In this document: positions 27,742 to 36,680 of the stretch, piece after piece
How positions within the stretch are numbered: position 1 is the stretch's first letter
Layout: each line of letters starts with the position of its first letter
Source of the DNA: Vibrio rumoiensis
GTDB lineage: Bacteria; Pseudomonadota; Gammaproteobacteria; Enterobacterales; Vibrionaceae
Length of the DNA: 64,000 nt
Reading direction: 5' to 3'
Assembly (NCBI RefSeq): GCF_002218045.2
Contig: NZ_AP018686.1
Span: 496,001 to 560,000 of the forward strand
The notes under the pieces: generated by a model
What the model saw: the letters and a program-made list of their open reading frames with translations, nothing else
Told to the model about the DNA's origin: nothing
The model's database searches: none
Made by a program: the position numbers and the translations under genes

Positions 27742-28646
27742 ATTCTCCTTTTTTATGTTCCGCTACTGTGACGCAACCAAAGGCGAAAAAGCAGCCTGTT
27801 TGCCTTTGGTTCAATAAAGTTAAACCTGCTGCTTGGCTGTTACCTTTTGCCGTGGTGTTTTACTTATTTCAACTTGCCCCTATGTTGTGGGTGTTGGTCA
27901 ATAGCTTTATTTATGATGAAGCCTTTGGCTTTGATAATTATCTAGAAGTGCTGGATTCTGCGTTTATGATGCAAGCGTTTGGCAATAGTTTATGGTTGTC
28001 GATTTGGTCGAGTTTCATTGGGCTGGCGATTGCCGCTTTATTGGTGTCATCATTAAGGAAAGTGGGTGGAAGATTGCGTGATGCGGTGATTGCTTTTACC
28101 AATATGAGCAGTAATTTTGCTGGCGTCCCTTTGTCATTTGCTTTCATTATTATTTTAGGCACTAATGGCGCGGTGACCTTGTTGCTCAAACAATACGGCC
28201 TGCTGGGAGATTTTGACCTGTATGGACAATGGGGTCTACTAGCGATTTATATCTACTTTCAAATCCCACTCGCGGTGTTGTTGCTTTACCCTGCATTTGA
28301 CGCTTTAAACGATGATTGGCAATCGGCCGCTTCTTTGCTTGGCGCCAATACCTTTCAATATTGGTGTCGTGTGGCACTTCCGGTGTTATCTCCGGCATTG
28401 CTCGGCACCTTTATTATTTTAGTGGCCAATGCGATGGGCGCTTATGCCAGTGTCTACGCATTAACCTCCGGTAACTACAACCTGATTACGATTCGCATTG
28501 CGAGTTTAGTTTCTGGTGACCTCTTCCTAGAGCCTAATTTAGCGGCTTCAATTTCCGTTATTTTAATGGGCATTTTAGCCTTCATTACAGTGATCAATCA
28601 GTGGCTTATTTCAAAAAGTTATTCAGCAAAAAAGGGAACTAAATAG
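27738..28646 (+). CDS. ABC importer permease 1
   Basis: Inner-membrane permease with about six helices. The EAA-type loop is visible as DDWQSAASLLGANTFQYWCRVALPVL. The start is ATG 27738, overlapping the upstream stop as ATGA, which implies translational coupling. The N-terminus carries a Lys-rich cytoplasmic leader before the first helix. Belongs to the PotB/AEP-type permease group and pairs with the next gene. Confidence 0.88.
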   Translation: MNSPFLCSATVTQPKAKKQPVCLWFNKVKPAAWLLPFAVVFYLFQLAPMLWVLVNSFIYDEAFGFDNYLEVLDSAFMMQAFGNSLWLSIWSSFIGLAIAALLVSSLRKVGGRLRDAVIAFTNMSSNFAGVPLSFAFIIILGTNGAVTLLLKQYGLLGDFDLYGQWGLLAIYIYFQIPLAVLLLYPAFDALNDDWQSAASLLGANTFQYWCRVALPVLSPALLGTFIILVANAMGAYASVYALTSGNYNLITIRIASLVSGDLFLEPNLAASISVILMGILAFITVINQWLISKSYSAKKGTK

Positions 28647-28648
28647 TC

Positions 28649-29437
28649 ATGCAAGATCTGAATACTCGATACCATAAAACAGTCGTGTTTAGCATCGTTA
28701 CCGTCATGATGATTCCTATTTTAGCGACGCTATTGTATTCCATTTCATCACGTTGGGGGGCAACCATTTTACCGGATGGTTTGACCTTAGATTGGTATGT
28801 ACAGTTACTGACTGATCCTCGATTTGTTCAAGCTTTTGGACGTTCATTATTTATTTGTATCACAGCACTTTTGTTGAGTGTGATATTGATTTTACCGGCT
28901 ATTTTTGTGGTGTTTTATTACTTTCCTAAGTTGGATAAGTTAATGAATATTATAATTTTGTTGCCATTTTCGGTACCGCCAGTCGTTTCCTCGGTCGGTT
29001 TGTTGCAATTATATGCGGACAGCGATTGGTCGTTAGTGGGAACGCCGTGGATTTTGATCGGAACCTATTTCACTATCGCGGTACCATTTATGTATCGTGC
29101 CATTGCCAATAGTTTTGAATCGATCAATTTACACGATTTGATGGATACCGCGCACTTGCTAGGCGCGAGTACCATCAAAGCATTTTTATTGATCATCTTA
29201 CCGAACTTGAAGAAAGGCATAATGGCGGCGTTGTTTTTATCTTTTTCGTTCTTATTAGGTGAGTTTGTTTTTGCCAATATCTTGGTGGGAACGCGTTATG
29301 AGACGTTGCAAATTTATCTCTTCAACATGCGACAAACTAGCGGTCACTTTACTTCTGCACTGGTTATCACTTATTTCATCTTTATCTTTGTATTGACTTG
29401 GTTGGCAAGTCGTTTCAGCCGAGGAGCAACAGCATGA
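28649..29437 (+). CDS. ABC importer permease 2
   Basis: Second transmembrane subunit, 262 residues, about six helices. The coupling loop reads LMDTAHLLGASTIKAFLLIILPNLKKGI. It starts two bases after the stop of permease 1 and its own stop overlaps the ATPase start. The two distinct permeases plus one ATPase match the PotABC-like architecture. Confidence 0.88.
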   Translation: MQDLNTRYHKTVVFSIVTVMMIPILATLLYSISSRWGATILPDGLTLDWYVQLLTDPRFVQAFGRSLFICITALLLSVILILPAIFVVFYYFPKLDKLMNIIILLPFSVPPVVSSVGLLQLYADSDWSLVGTPWILIGTYFTIAVPFMYRAIANSFESINLHDLMDTAHLLGASTIKAFLLIILPNLKKGIMAALFLSFSFLLGEFVFANILVGTRYETLQIYLFNMRQTSGHFTSALVITYFIFIFVLTWLASRFSRGATA

Positions 29438-30453
29438 GTTATGTTACTGCAAAACAATTAACCAAGTCATTTGGTGATAATACCGTATTTGAGAATGTGG
29501 ATTTTACCATTGAACAAGGCGAGTTAGTTACGCTTTTAGGACCAAGTGGTTGTGGTAAATCAACCTTGTTACGTAGCCTTGCAGGCTTGAATCCGGTCGA
29601 CCAAGGTGAGATTTGGGTTAATGGTGAAAATATTACTCATCAATCACCACAAGAGCGCGGCATTGGCATGGTGTTTCAGTCGTATGCTTTGTTTCCTAAT
29701 ATGACTGTTGAAGACAACATTGCGTTTGGGCTGAAAATGAAAAAAGTGGCTTCCGGTGAGGTGGCTAAGCTGGTAAGCCAAGTGATTGAGTTAGTGGAGT
29801 TAAAAGGCAAAGAGAAACAGCATCCGCATCAATTGTCAGGTGGACAGCGTCAGCGTGTGGCATTAGCGCGAGCTTTGGTCGTTAAGCCGAGAATTTTATT
29901 GTTGGATGAGCCATTATCAGCATTGGATGCCAAAATCCGTAAGCATTTACGTCAACAAATCCGCGACATTCAAAAAGAGATGAATCTGACTACGATTTTT
30001 GTCACTCACGATCAAGAAGAGGCGATGATCATGTCTGACCGCATTTTCTTGATGAACAAAGGTGAGATAGTGCAAGCAGGCTCTCCAGAAGCGATCTATA
30101 CCCAACCTACCAATGAGTTTGTGGCTGGATTTATGGGGCACTATAACTTAATCGATGGAAACACAGCAAAAGCATTATTTGGGTTAGAGACACCACATAA
30201 AGTTGCGATTCGACCTGAGTCTATTTATGTAAAAGAGGAGGGACGTCAGTATGCTCAACATATTTCCTCACCAAGAAAAGGAGTGATTAAGAGTCACCAA
30301 TTGCTAGGGAATATCATTCGTTACCAAGTGGCAGTAGAGAGGTGTGAATTGACCGTTGATTTATTAAATCGCTCATCTGAACGTTTGATGCCTGAGGGCA
30401 GTTCACTTGAACTGTTATTTAATTTAAATGAAATTCAACCTGTGAGTGCTTAA
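29434..30453 (+). CDS. ABC importer ATP-binding protein
   Basis: ATPase of about 339 residues energising the importer. Walker A is GPSGCGKST, the Q-loop lies in GMVFQSYALFPNMTV, the signature is LSGGQRQRVALARAL, Walker B is ILLLDEPLSALD, and the H-loop FVTHDQ. A C-terminal TOBE-like domain (KVAIRPESIYV, QLLGNIIRYQV) follows. The start is ATG 29434, preceded by GAGGAGC and overlapping the upstream stop as ATGA; a longer reading from 29398 is not supported. The next gene starts one base after its stop. Confidence 0.9.
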   Translation: MSYVTAKQLTKSFGDNTVFENVDFTIEQGELVTLLGPSGCGKSTLLRSLAGLNPVDQGEIWVNGENITHQSPQERGIGMVFQSYALFPNMTVEDNIAFGLKMKKVASGEVAKLVSQVIELVELKGKEKQHPHQLSGGQRQRVALARALVVKPRILLLDEPLSALDAKIRKHLRQQIRDIQKEMNLTTIFVTHDQEEAMIMSDRIFLMNKGEIVQAGSPEAIYTQPTNEFVAGFMGHYNLIDGNTAKALFGLETPHKVAIRPESIYVKEEGRQYAQHISSPRKGVIKSHQLLGNIIRYQVAVERCELTVDLLNRSSERLMPEGSSLELLFNLNEIQPVSA

Positions 30454-30454
30454 A

Positions 30455-31117
30455 ATGACAAAACCTTTATATGTTTTTGATATGGATGAAACCTTAATTG
30501 ATGCCGATTGTGCAATGTTGTGGAATGCTTTTTTAGTGCGTAAAGGTATCATCACTGACGCGGATTTTCTTGAGCAAGATAAGCACTTAATGAGTCTGTA
30601 TGCACAAGGGAAAATGGACATGAAGGATTATCTAGAGTTTTCGATTGCCCCTTTAACGAACTTACAGGTTGAAGAGGTTAATCAGCTGGTAGAAGAATGT
30701 GTCGTGGAAGAGGTCTTAGCTAAACAGTTTGCTCAATCGAAGGCGTTGATTGAAAAGCTTAAACAGCAACAAGTACAGATGGTGATTATTTCCGCTAGCG
30801 CGTCGTTTTTAGTTAGTGTAGTTGGGCGTCACCTTGGTATTACTCATGCTTTAGGTATTGATTTGATGACTAAACAAGGTTGTTATACCCCAGAGATTTC
30901 AGGTATTCCTAGTTATCGTGAAGGCAAAGTGGTGAGGTTGAAAGAGTGGATTGAAAGCCAGGCAGGATGTTTTTCTGAAATTCACTTTTATACAGATTCA
31001 ATCAATGATTTACCCTTGTGTGAGTTTGCTGACTTTGCGTATTTAGTAAATCCGTGCCCAGCTTTAAAAGCCCATTCTAATCAAGAAGATTGGCAAGTGT
31101 TGGAATGGCGTGTGTGA
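30455..31117 (+). CDS. HAD-IB family phosphatase (SerB-like)
   Basis: Phosphomonoesterase of about 220 residues. HAD motif I is FDMDETL (Asp9 nucleophile, Asp11 acid), motif II IISAS, and motif IV DSINDLPL. A helical cap lies between residues 15 and 85. Start ATG 30455 is one base after the ATPase stop; a GTG at 30446 overlaps upstream and is less likely. As last gene of the operon it could dephosphorylate the monoester made by the alkaline-phosphatase-like enzyme (inference). Confidence 0.82.
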   Translation: MTKPLYVFDMDETLIDADCAMLWNAFLVRKGIITDADFLEQDKHLMSLYAQGKMDMKDYLEFSIAPLTNLQVEEVNQLVEECVVEEVLAKQFAQSKALIEKLKQQQVQMVIISASASFLVSVVGRHLGITHALGIDLMTKQGCYTPEISGIPSYREGKVVRLKEWIESQAGCFSEIHFYTDSINDLPLCEFADFAYLVNPCPALKAHSNQEDWQVLEWRV

Positions 31118-31374
31118 TAGTCCGTAGTGAGCGCCTTGTTCGGGACTTTTTATCAATCAATGACATTAACGCAAAATCAACAGTGGTAAGTGACTACCCA
31201 CGATAGAAATAATGACTGCAGTACTAAAAGAAGCATAGGGTCTAAACTGGCAACAATAGCAAAGGTGATGGCTTCGGGAATTAAGGCTAGTGCAGTAAAA
31301 TACCAGCGTTATACAATAAGGAATAAAAAGGAACGTAGAGCTTGTCGGTTTATTTGGATTAAGATATTTGAATG

Positions 31375-31806
31375 TTAATCAAAACAATGAATTTGTAAAA
31401 TATCGCAATACAGATCGGCGAATAAATCTTTTTCAATACCACCAAAAAAGTGGGTGAGTTTGTTCTTATGTCCAACGATTACAAGCTTCGCTTCTACTTC
31501 TCGAATTAAATCCTCTAAATGTTTAATCACTTCTCCCGCAGCAAAGTGGATGTTTTTGACTGGGTAAGGACTAGATTGACTTAGTTCATGCAATTTCTGA
31601 ATCAATTCCAGTTCAGCGCCGGAATGAAAATTAAACAACCCTTCATCACGGTATAAATAGTGAGTATTGAATATGCCTTTCTCGACATAAGCAAGATGCA
31701 ATTCGGCTTGGTTTTGCTCGGCAATGATTGCAGCCTTACTGATGAGTTGTTTCGCATGTAAATCGTTTGGGTTAATCGCGACTAAAATAGTGGGGTAGAT
31801 TGACAT
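31375..31806 (-). CDS. Universal stress protein, UspA family
   Basis: 143-residue single-domain Usp with the IYPTILVAINPND start and an alpha/beta fold. The ATP-binding motif GxxGx9G(S/T) seen in one branch is absent: the equivalent reads GHKNKLTHFFGGIEKDLF. It is therefore closer to the non-ATP-binding UspA type. Lies downstream of, and on the same strand as, talB, with a terminator between them. Confidence 0.82.
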   Translation of the reverse strand: MSIYPTILVAINPNDLHAKQLISKAAIIAEQNQAELHLAYVEKGIFNTHYLYRDEGLFNFHSGAELELIQKLHELSQSSPYPVKNIHFAAGEVIKHLEDLIREVEAKLVIVGHKNKLTHFFGGIEKDLFADLYCDILQIHCFD

Positions 31807-31832
31807 ATACGCGCTCCAATAACCAAGTGGAT

Positions 31833-31862
31833 AAAAGAAAATGGCCAGTAAAAACCGGCCAT
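31833..31862 (-). terminator. Intrinsic terminator of talB
   Basis: ATGGCC (31841-31846) pairs with GGCCAT (31857-31862), extended by flanking pairs, followed on the minus strand by TTTTCTTTT. Confidence 0.7.
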
Positions 31863-31896
31863 GTTTATTATATTATTTGCTTTGATTGAGCGGTGA

Positions 31897-32847
31897 TTAA
31901 AGTTTCGCTCGAATCATGTCTTCTAGTTTGCCTTGGTCGACGGCAAAAGCACGGATACCTTCGGCCAGTTTTTCAACCGCCATAGGATCTTGGTTGTGCT
32001 CCCACAAGAACTCTGCGTGCGTCATTTTCTCTGGTTGAGCTTGAATGCTTTGCGCCGGTTTCAGTTTTTGAACGACTTCACCTTGGCTATCTTCCAGCTC
32101 TTGTAATAACTGAGGGCTGATGGTTAAGCGATCACAGCCCGCTAACTCTAAGATCTCACCAGTATTACGGAAGCTCGCGCCCATTACCACGGTTTCGTAA
32201 CCATGTTGTTTGTAGTAGTTATAAATGCTTGTTACTGATTTAACCCCAGGATCTTCACTTGCTTCAAAGTCTCGGCCTTCTTTCGCTTTGTGCCAGTCCA
32301 TAATACGGCCAACGAAAGGTGAGATTAGATATACGCCAGCTTCTGCACAGGCACGAGCTTGAGCGAAAGAAAATAGCAGTGTTAAGTTACAGTTAATGCC
32401 TTCGCTTTCTAGAATTTCTGCAGCGCGAATGCCTTCCCATGTTGAAGCGAGTTTGATCAATATGCGGTCGTTAGTAATGCCTGCGTCATTGTACATTTTG
32501 ATCAATTGGCGAGCCTTTTTCACACTGCCATCGGTATCGTAAGAAAGGCGAGCATCAACTTCGGTTGAAATACGACCAGGAATGACCTTCAAAATCTCTT
32601 GACCAATGGTTACCGCTAGCATGTCACAAGTATCTTGTACTTGCTGATTTGTATCGGAACTTTGCGCTTTGGCGTAAGCGATAGATTGATCGATTAGACG
32701 TGCATAATCTTCAATTTGAGCCGCTTTCAAAATTAATGATGGGTTAGTGGTTGCATCTTGTGGTTGATATTTTGCGATGGCATCAATGTCGCCTGTATCA
32801 GCAACAACGGTAGTGAGTGAGCGAAGTTGTTCTAATTTACTACTCAT
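31897..32847 (-). CDS. talB: Transaldolase
   Basis: Class I aldolase of the non-oxidative pentose phosphate branch, 316 residues. The Schiff-base lysine is Lys132 in RILIKLASTWEG, the same number as in E. coli TalB. Also diagnostic are ATTNPSLIL and the C-terminal AVEKLAEGIRAFAVDQGKLE. No transketolase gene is adjacent. A PurR-like half-degenerate site lies about 200 bp upstream. Confidence 0.95.
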   Translation of the reverse strand: MSSKLEQLRSLTTVVADTGDIDAIAKYQPQDATTNPSLILKAAQIEDYARLIDQSIAYAKAQSSDTNQQVQDTCDMLAVTIGQEILKVIPGRISTEVDARLSYDTDGSVKKARQLIKMYNDAGITNDRILIKLASTWEGIRAAEILESEGINCNLTLLFSFAQARACAEAGVYLISPFVGRIMDWHKAKEGRDFEASEDPGVKSVTSIYNYYKQHGYETVVMGASFRNTGEILELAGCDRLTISPQLLQELEDSQGEVVQKLKPAQSIQAQPEKMTHAEFLWEHNQDPMAVEKLAEGIRAFAVDQGKLEDMIRAKL

Positions 32848-33036
32848 GTATAACCCTATCTAATAATTGAAATGAAATAATGTGAGAAAAATAACCAGCC
32901 TGAGTAACAATTAAGGTGGCAAGCTCAAGTCTGTAAGGCTTGGTTAGGTATTCATATTCGAAATATAAGGGGGCTAAGTCAAATCAGTCTGTTCAAAAAG
33001 ATGCGTAGATCTCACTTTATTTTTGTTAATCGCTTG

Positions 33037-33050
33037 CGCAAACGTTGGCT
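33037..33050. promoter_or_regulatory. PurR-like operator upstream of talB
   Basis: CGCAAACGTTGGCT matches 12 of 14 positions of the PurR core CGCAAACGTTTGCG. LacI-family regulators share this centre, so another member could be the ligand. About 190 bp upstream of the talB start codon. Confidence 0.35.
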
Positions 33051-33121
33051 GATTTAATGCCTAAGGGAAAGTATCAAGAATAGGGTAAGAGTGTTGGTGT
33101 GATTGTGTGTCGGCAATAAGT

Positions 33122-33168
33122 GAAAACTGCGCTAAAAAAGAAGATAATTTTTTCTTAATTTAGCGCAG
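33122..33168 (-). terminator. Terminator of speG
   Basis: CTGCGCTAAA (33127-33136) pairs with TTTAGCGCAG (33159-33168); an inner AAGAA/TTCTT pair lengthens the stem. Followed by TTTT on the minus strand. Confidence 0.7.
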
Positions 33169-33198
33169 ATTGACTCTTAATATTAAAGCTCGATCGTA

Positions 33199-33747
33199 TT
33201 ATTCAGTCGCATTAATCGCACTAGGTTCGTTTTGCAGATTAATGTAGTCACGTTGCAACATGTACATACGAATCGCATTGCGATACTGGCCATTCATAAA
33301 GAATTCTTCAATTAATAAGCCTTCACGTTTGAAACCAAAACTTTCATATAAGTAGACAGCTTTTTCGTTCTCATCCGAGACTTGTAGATATAATTTATTA
33401 ATATTCAATATCTTGAAAGCATAGTTAACGGCGCGATCGATGATTTCACGTGCGTATCCTTTTCCCTGAAAGTGGGGCGCAATGATGATTTGAAACTCGG
33501 CAGTGCGATGGATGTAGTTAATTTCAACTAGCTCAACCAAACCAACATGTTCACGATCGCCATTTTCAGCAATAAAGCGTCGTTCATTCAAGTCGTGGAT
33601 ATGTTTGATATACAGACTTTCTAATTCCATGAATGATTCATAAGGCTCTTCAAACCAATAAGACATCACACTACGGTTATTGTTAAGGCTATGAATAAAT
33701 CTAAGGTCGTCTTTTTCTAAGGCGCGAATGCGGATAGTGTCCGGCAT
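33199..33747 (-). CDS. speG: Spermidine N1-acetyltransferase
   Basis: GNAT enzyme acetylating spermidine and spermine with acetyl-CoA. It matches Vibrio SpeG closely: LRFIHSLNNNRSVMSYWFEEPYES, NYIHRTAEFQIIIAP, HFQGKGYA (CoA loop) and LYESFGFKREG. The polyamine allosteric-site residues of the first segment are retained. I place the start at ATG 33747 (MPDTIRIRALEK), in line with family length; upstream in-frame sequence to 33888 is not SpeG-like. Confidence 0.92.
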   Translation of the reverse strand: MPDTIRIRALEKDDLRFIHSLNNNRSVMSYWFEEPYESFMELESLYIKHIHDLNERRFIAENGDREHVGLVELVEINYIHRTAEFQIIIAPHFQGKGYAREIIDRAVNYAFKILNINKLYLQVSDENEKAVYLYESFGFKREGLLIEEFFMNGQYRNAIRMYMLQRDYINLQNEPSAINATE

Positions 33748-33927
33748 AATTAACTCTTTAATATTCAATGATAAGAATGGAACCCAATAAGTGGGCTGAT
33801 TCGAGTATAGAGGATTCAAGTGGCTTTGGAGAATGAAAAATATCGTAGGAATTGATAAGAATTTTTGCTTGATAGGTGACGGTGTCACTAGGTTTTTCAG
33901 CGTAAATATTCATAATGTAACAAAATC

Positions 33928-33951
33928 GCCGATACGATTGATGCATCGGCG
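33928..33951 (-). terminator. Terminator of the PTS gene
   Basis: CGCCGAT (33928-33934) pairs with ATCGGCG (33945-33951), followed on the minus strand by ATTTTG. Confidence 0.6.
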
Positions 33952-33981
33952 TTGAGTTGTTATTTATTGAAATATAATGAA

Positions 33982-35871
33982 TTATGCTGTCACAGGTTCT
34001 GTTTTTGCATTCTGTATATTTGATTTAAGTAAATTGATTGGATCATTCATTGCGTGCTTAGTATGAGTGTCAACTATGCGCATCCCTGTAAATCGTTGTG
34101 GGTCTTTGATAGCGACGTCATGAGCAAAGATAACAAACTCAGCATTGGCAATATCTTTCGGCGTAATTCGGTTAACAATACCATTCGCGCCTTGGGTTTC
34201 GACCTTTATTTTTACGCCCATTTTTGCCGCTGCTTTTTCTAAGCTTTTTGCTGCAAGGAAAGTATGAGCGACACCTGAAGGACATGCGGTAATCGCCAGT
34301 ACTTGCGCAACGCCTTCTTCTGAAATTGATTCGATAGGGGATGAATCTTCTTCTTGCGTATCATCTTCAGTGACTGGTTTTTTAAGTAGATTGACAATTA
34401 AGGCGGTTGTTACTGCGCCAGCGATAGTACCAATCACATAACCAATTTTTCCGTCAACAACCGGTAACACAATCCAGCCACCCCAAGGTGCATGGTTAAT
34501 AACGTTAAACATAAAGCCGACGATATTACCGACCATGCCGCCAACGACAATCGCTGGAATCACTCGAATTGGATCGGCGGCTGCAAATGGGATCGCACCT
34601 TCTGTAATACCGATCATACCCATGATTGCCGCAGCTTTACCTGCTTCACGTTCATCTTTTTTATAACGCTTAGGCGATAAGAATGTTGCTAAAGCCATGC
34701 CTAGTGGTGGAACGCAAATGGCAATCCCTACACCGCCCATTAACCAAGGTTGAGTATCTACTTGAGTTTGAGCAAATAGGGTCGCCACTTTGTTGATTGG
34801 ACCGCCCATATCAAACGCTGTCATGCCGCCTAAAATTGCCCCTAGCATAACTTTACCGCTGCCAGCCATACTTGCTAACCAATGGTTCATCGCTGACATC
34901 ATACCGGCGATAGGTTCACCAATGACCCACATAACAATACTACATGTGATTAATGTGCCAATAAGCGGATAAATGAAGATCGAACCAAGAGAAGCCATGC
35001 TGTCTGGAAACTTGATTCGTTTTAACTGCTGAACAACGAAACCGGCTAAAAAACCTACGACAATGGCACCAAGGAAACCAGTGTTATAATGCTGAACGGC
35101 GATCCAAGATCCAATCATACCGGGTGCGAGCCCTGGTTTGTCGGCAATAGAGTACGCAATATAACCACCAAGCACCGCTGTAAATAAGGTCAGCCCGGCA
35201 ATCCCCATCGTTGCAATGTCTTTTAATACACCGGTTTCAGGAACGGCACCTTTACCTGAGATCATCACAGAAAGTGACAGTAATACACCGCCTGCAACAA
35301 TGAATGGGATCATGTGGGAAGTACCAAATAGCAAATGCTGTTTAAGGCGAGACATGGTTTGCTTCCATTGAGACGTTGGTTTTTGTTCGGCTAAGGCGGG
35401 TTGCTCTATAGTCTGTTGTGCGACTTTGTCAGATCCGGTTAATAGCCTCACGATTTCTTGTTCAGTTTTGGCGTTGCGTAGTGAATCTAGAAAGCCCTCT
35501 TCAATTATTTTACTGGAAATTTGTGCAAGCACTTCAATATGGTGATTGTCACCACTATCCGGTGAAGCCAACATAAAGAATATATTCGATAACTCTCCAT
35601 CATCAGCACCGTAATCAATACCGGTTCGGTGAATACCGATAACCACTGCAGGCTTAATTACGGTAGTACTTTTAGCATGAGGAATCGCAATGCCATCTTC
35701 AAAGCCTGTTGAGCCTAGGTTTTCTCTTGCCCAAACGTCTTTAAGGTAGTCTTCTTTATTCGTGATGCATTGGTTTTTTTCTAAAATGTTGGCCATTTCA
35801 GAGAGGAGATCTTCTTTATTGGTAGACTTTAAATCTAGGCAGACCAGATTTTCATTGATTAGAGAGTGCAT
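33982..35871 (-). CDS. Fructose-family PTS permease, EIIA-EIIC-EIIB in one chain
   Basis: 629-residue sugar phosphotransferase. The EIIA domain (1-145) has phospho-His65 in IAIPHAKS. EIIC (about 170-495) shows MIPFIVAGGVLLSLS, GGMTAFDMGGPINKVA and GITEGAIPFAAADP. EIIB (from about 523) has phospho-Cys530 in ITACPSGVAHTF. The order A-C-B differs from E. coli FruA (B-B-C) and, as I recall, from MngA (A-B-C). No fruK, fruB or sugar-processing gene is adjacent, so the substrate is open: fructose, mannosylglycerate or another hexose derivative. GAGA seven bases upstream supports the start. Confidence 0.88.
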   Translation of the reverse strand: MHSLINENLVCLDLKSTNKEDLLSEMANILEKNQCITNKEDYLKDVWARENLGSTGFEDGIAIPHAKSTTVIKPAVVIGIHRTGIDYGADDGELSNIFFMLASPDSGDNHHIEVLAQISSKIIEEGFLDSLRNAKTEQEIVRLLTGSDKVAQQTIEQPALAEQKPTSQWKQTMSRLKQHLLFGTSHMIPFIVAGGVLLSLSVMISGKGAVPETGVLKDIATMGIAGLTLFTAVLGGYIAYSIADKPGLAPGMIGSWIAVQHYNTGFLGAIVVGFLAGFVVQQLKRIKFPDSMASLGSIFIYPLIGTLITCSIVMWVIGEPIAGMMSAMNHWLASMAGSGKVMLGAILGGMTAFDMGGPINKVATLFAQTQVDTQPWLMGGVGIAICVPPLGMALATFLSPKRYKKDEREAGKAAAIMGMIGITEGAIPFAAADPIRVIPAIVVGGMVGNIVGFMFNVINHAPWGGWIVLPVVDGKIGYVIGTIAGAVTTALIVNLLKKPVTEDDTQEEDSSPIESISEEGVAQVLAITACPSGVAHTFLAAKSLEKAAAKMGVKIKVETQGANGIVNRITPKDIANAEFVIFAHDVAIKDPQRFTGMRIVDTHTKHAMNDPINLLKSNIQNAKTEPVTA

Positions 35872-36091
35872 AATATTTCTCGCTTATTTATTGTTATGCG
35901 AGAACATTAACACCTATAAAAAGTGTGTGATATTGTAAAATAAATGCATTTACTGGACGATTGTAACCACTCGATTAAAGTGTGAATAAGCGCATGTTTT
36001 ATCAATATATGGAGACGAAAGGGGGAAATAGGTGGTGAATACCGCTGCAACCGCATCACGATAATTCACCATCTTTTAATGGTTGTGTTTA

Positions 36092-36607
36092 TTAAGAAAG
36101 CATTTTATAGAAAAATGTGGTGCCATCTAACTCACCAGTGGCGCTTAAAGCAAAATCGGGAATATAACCTGCTTCGGTATAGTTCATACGTTTGTATAAT
36201 TCAGAAGCAATATCGCCAACACGGGTGTCGAGAATTAACAATCGACGACCCGCGACTAAAGCTTCTTCTTCTAAATGAGAAAGCAGAGCTTTGCTTATCC
36301 CTTTACCTCGGTGGCGAGTGTGTACCATTAATTTTTCAATTTCAGCGCGATGTTTGGCGTTGGACTTACTTGCAAGGGATAATTGCACACATCCAACCAA
36401 TTGCTCACCTTCAAACGTGACGATTAATAGCCGGGAGGTGGGTTTTGTTTCGAGAGCCATTTGCACGTCTTGCCAATATTTTTGCGCTGTTTGATATTCA
36501 ACCGGAGGCAAGAAACCAATAGAGGCACCACTTGCAACACAATCTTGCAATAGCGAAACCAAATCAGCCATATGAGGAGTAAGATCCGTTAATACTTTGG
36601 TTTTCAT
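36092..36607 (-). CDS. GNAT-family N-acetyltransferase
   Basis: About 171 residues with the acetyl-CoA loop HTRHRGKGISKALL and a preceding CVQLSLASKSNAKHRAEIEKLMV beta-strand pattern. I choose ATG 36607, seven bases after TAAGGAAAT; the reading extending to 36703 overlaps the upstream gene and is unlikely. It follows the S33 hydrolase by 73 bp on the same strand. The C-terminus (TGELDGTTFFYKML) is typical of small-molecule acetyltransferases; the substrate is unknown. Confidence 0.85.
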   Translation of the reverse strand: MKTKVLTDLTPHMADLVSLLQDCVASGASIGFLPPVEYQTAQKYWQDVQMALETKPTSRLLIVTFEGEQLVGCVQLSLASKSNAKHRAEIEKLMVHTRHRGKGISKALLSHLEEEALVAGRRLLILDTRVGDIASELYKRMNYTEAGYIPDFALSATGELDGTTFFYKMLS

Positions 36608-36680
36608 CGTTATTTCCTTATAACAAAATGCATGTATAACATACGTAGCCGATGGTATTTCAATCAATGGTATCAAATCA

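Larger units (their letters stand above)
32848..33198. other. Intergenic region between talB and speG
   Basis: About 350 bp with no ORF of note. It holds the talB promoter region, a PurR-like site (33037-33050) and the speG terminator hairpin (33127-33168). Confidence 0.5.

Noticed and set aside
31118..31374. Small plus-strand ORF between the HAD gene and the Usp gene
   Set aside because: No ribosome site, composition resembles random AT-rich sequence, and no recognisable family.
36032..36071. Inverted repeat TGGTGAAT/ATTCACCA as terminator of the GNAT gene
   Set aside because: Stem is short with a 23-bp loop and no T run on the relevant strand.
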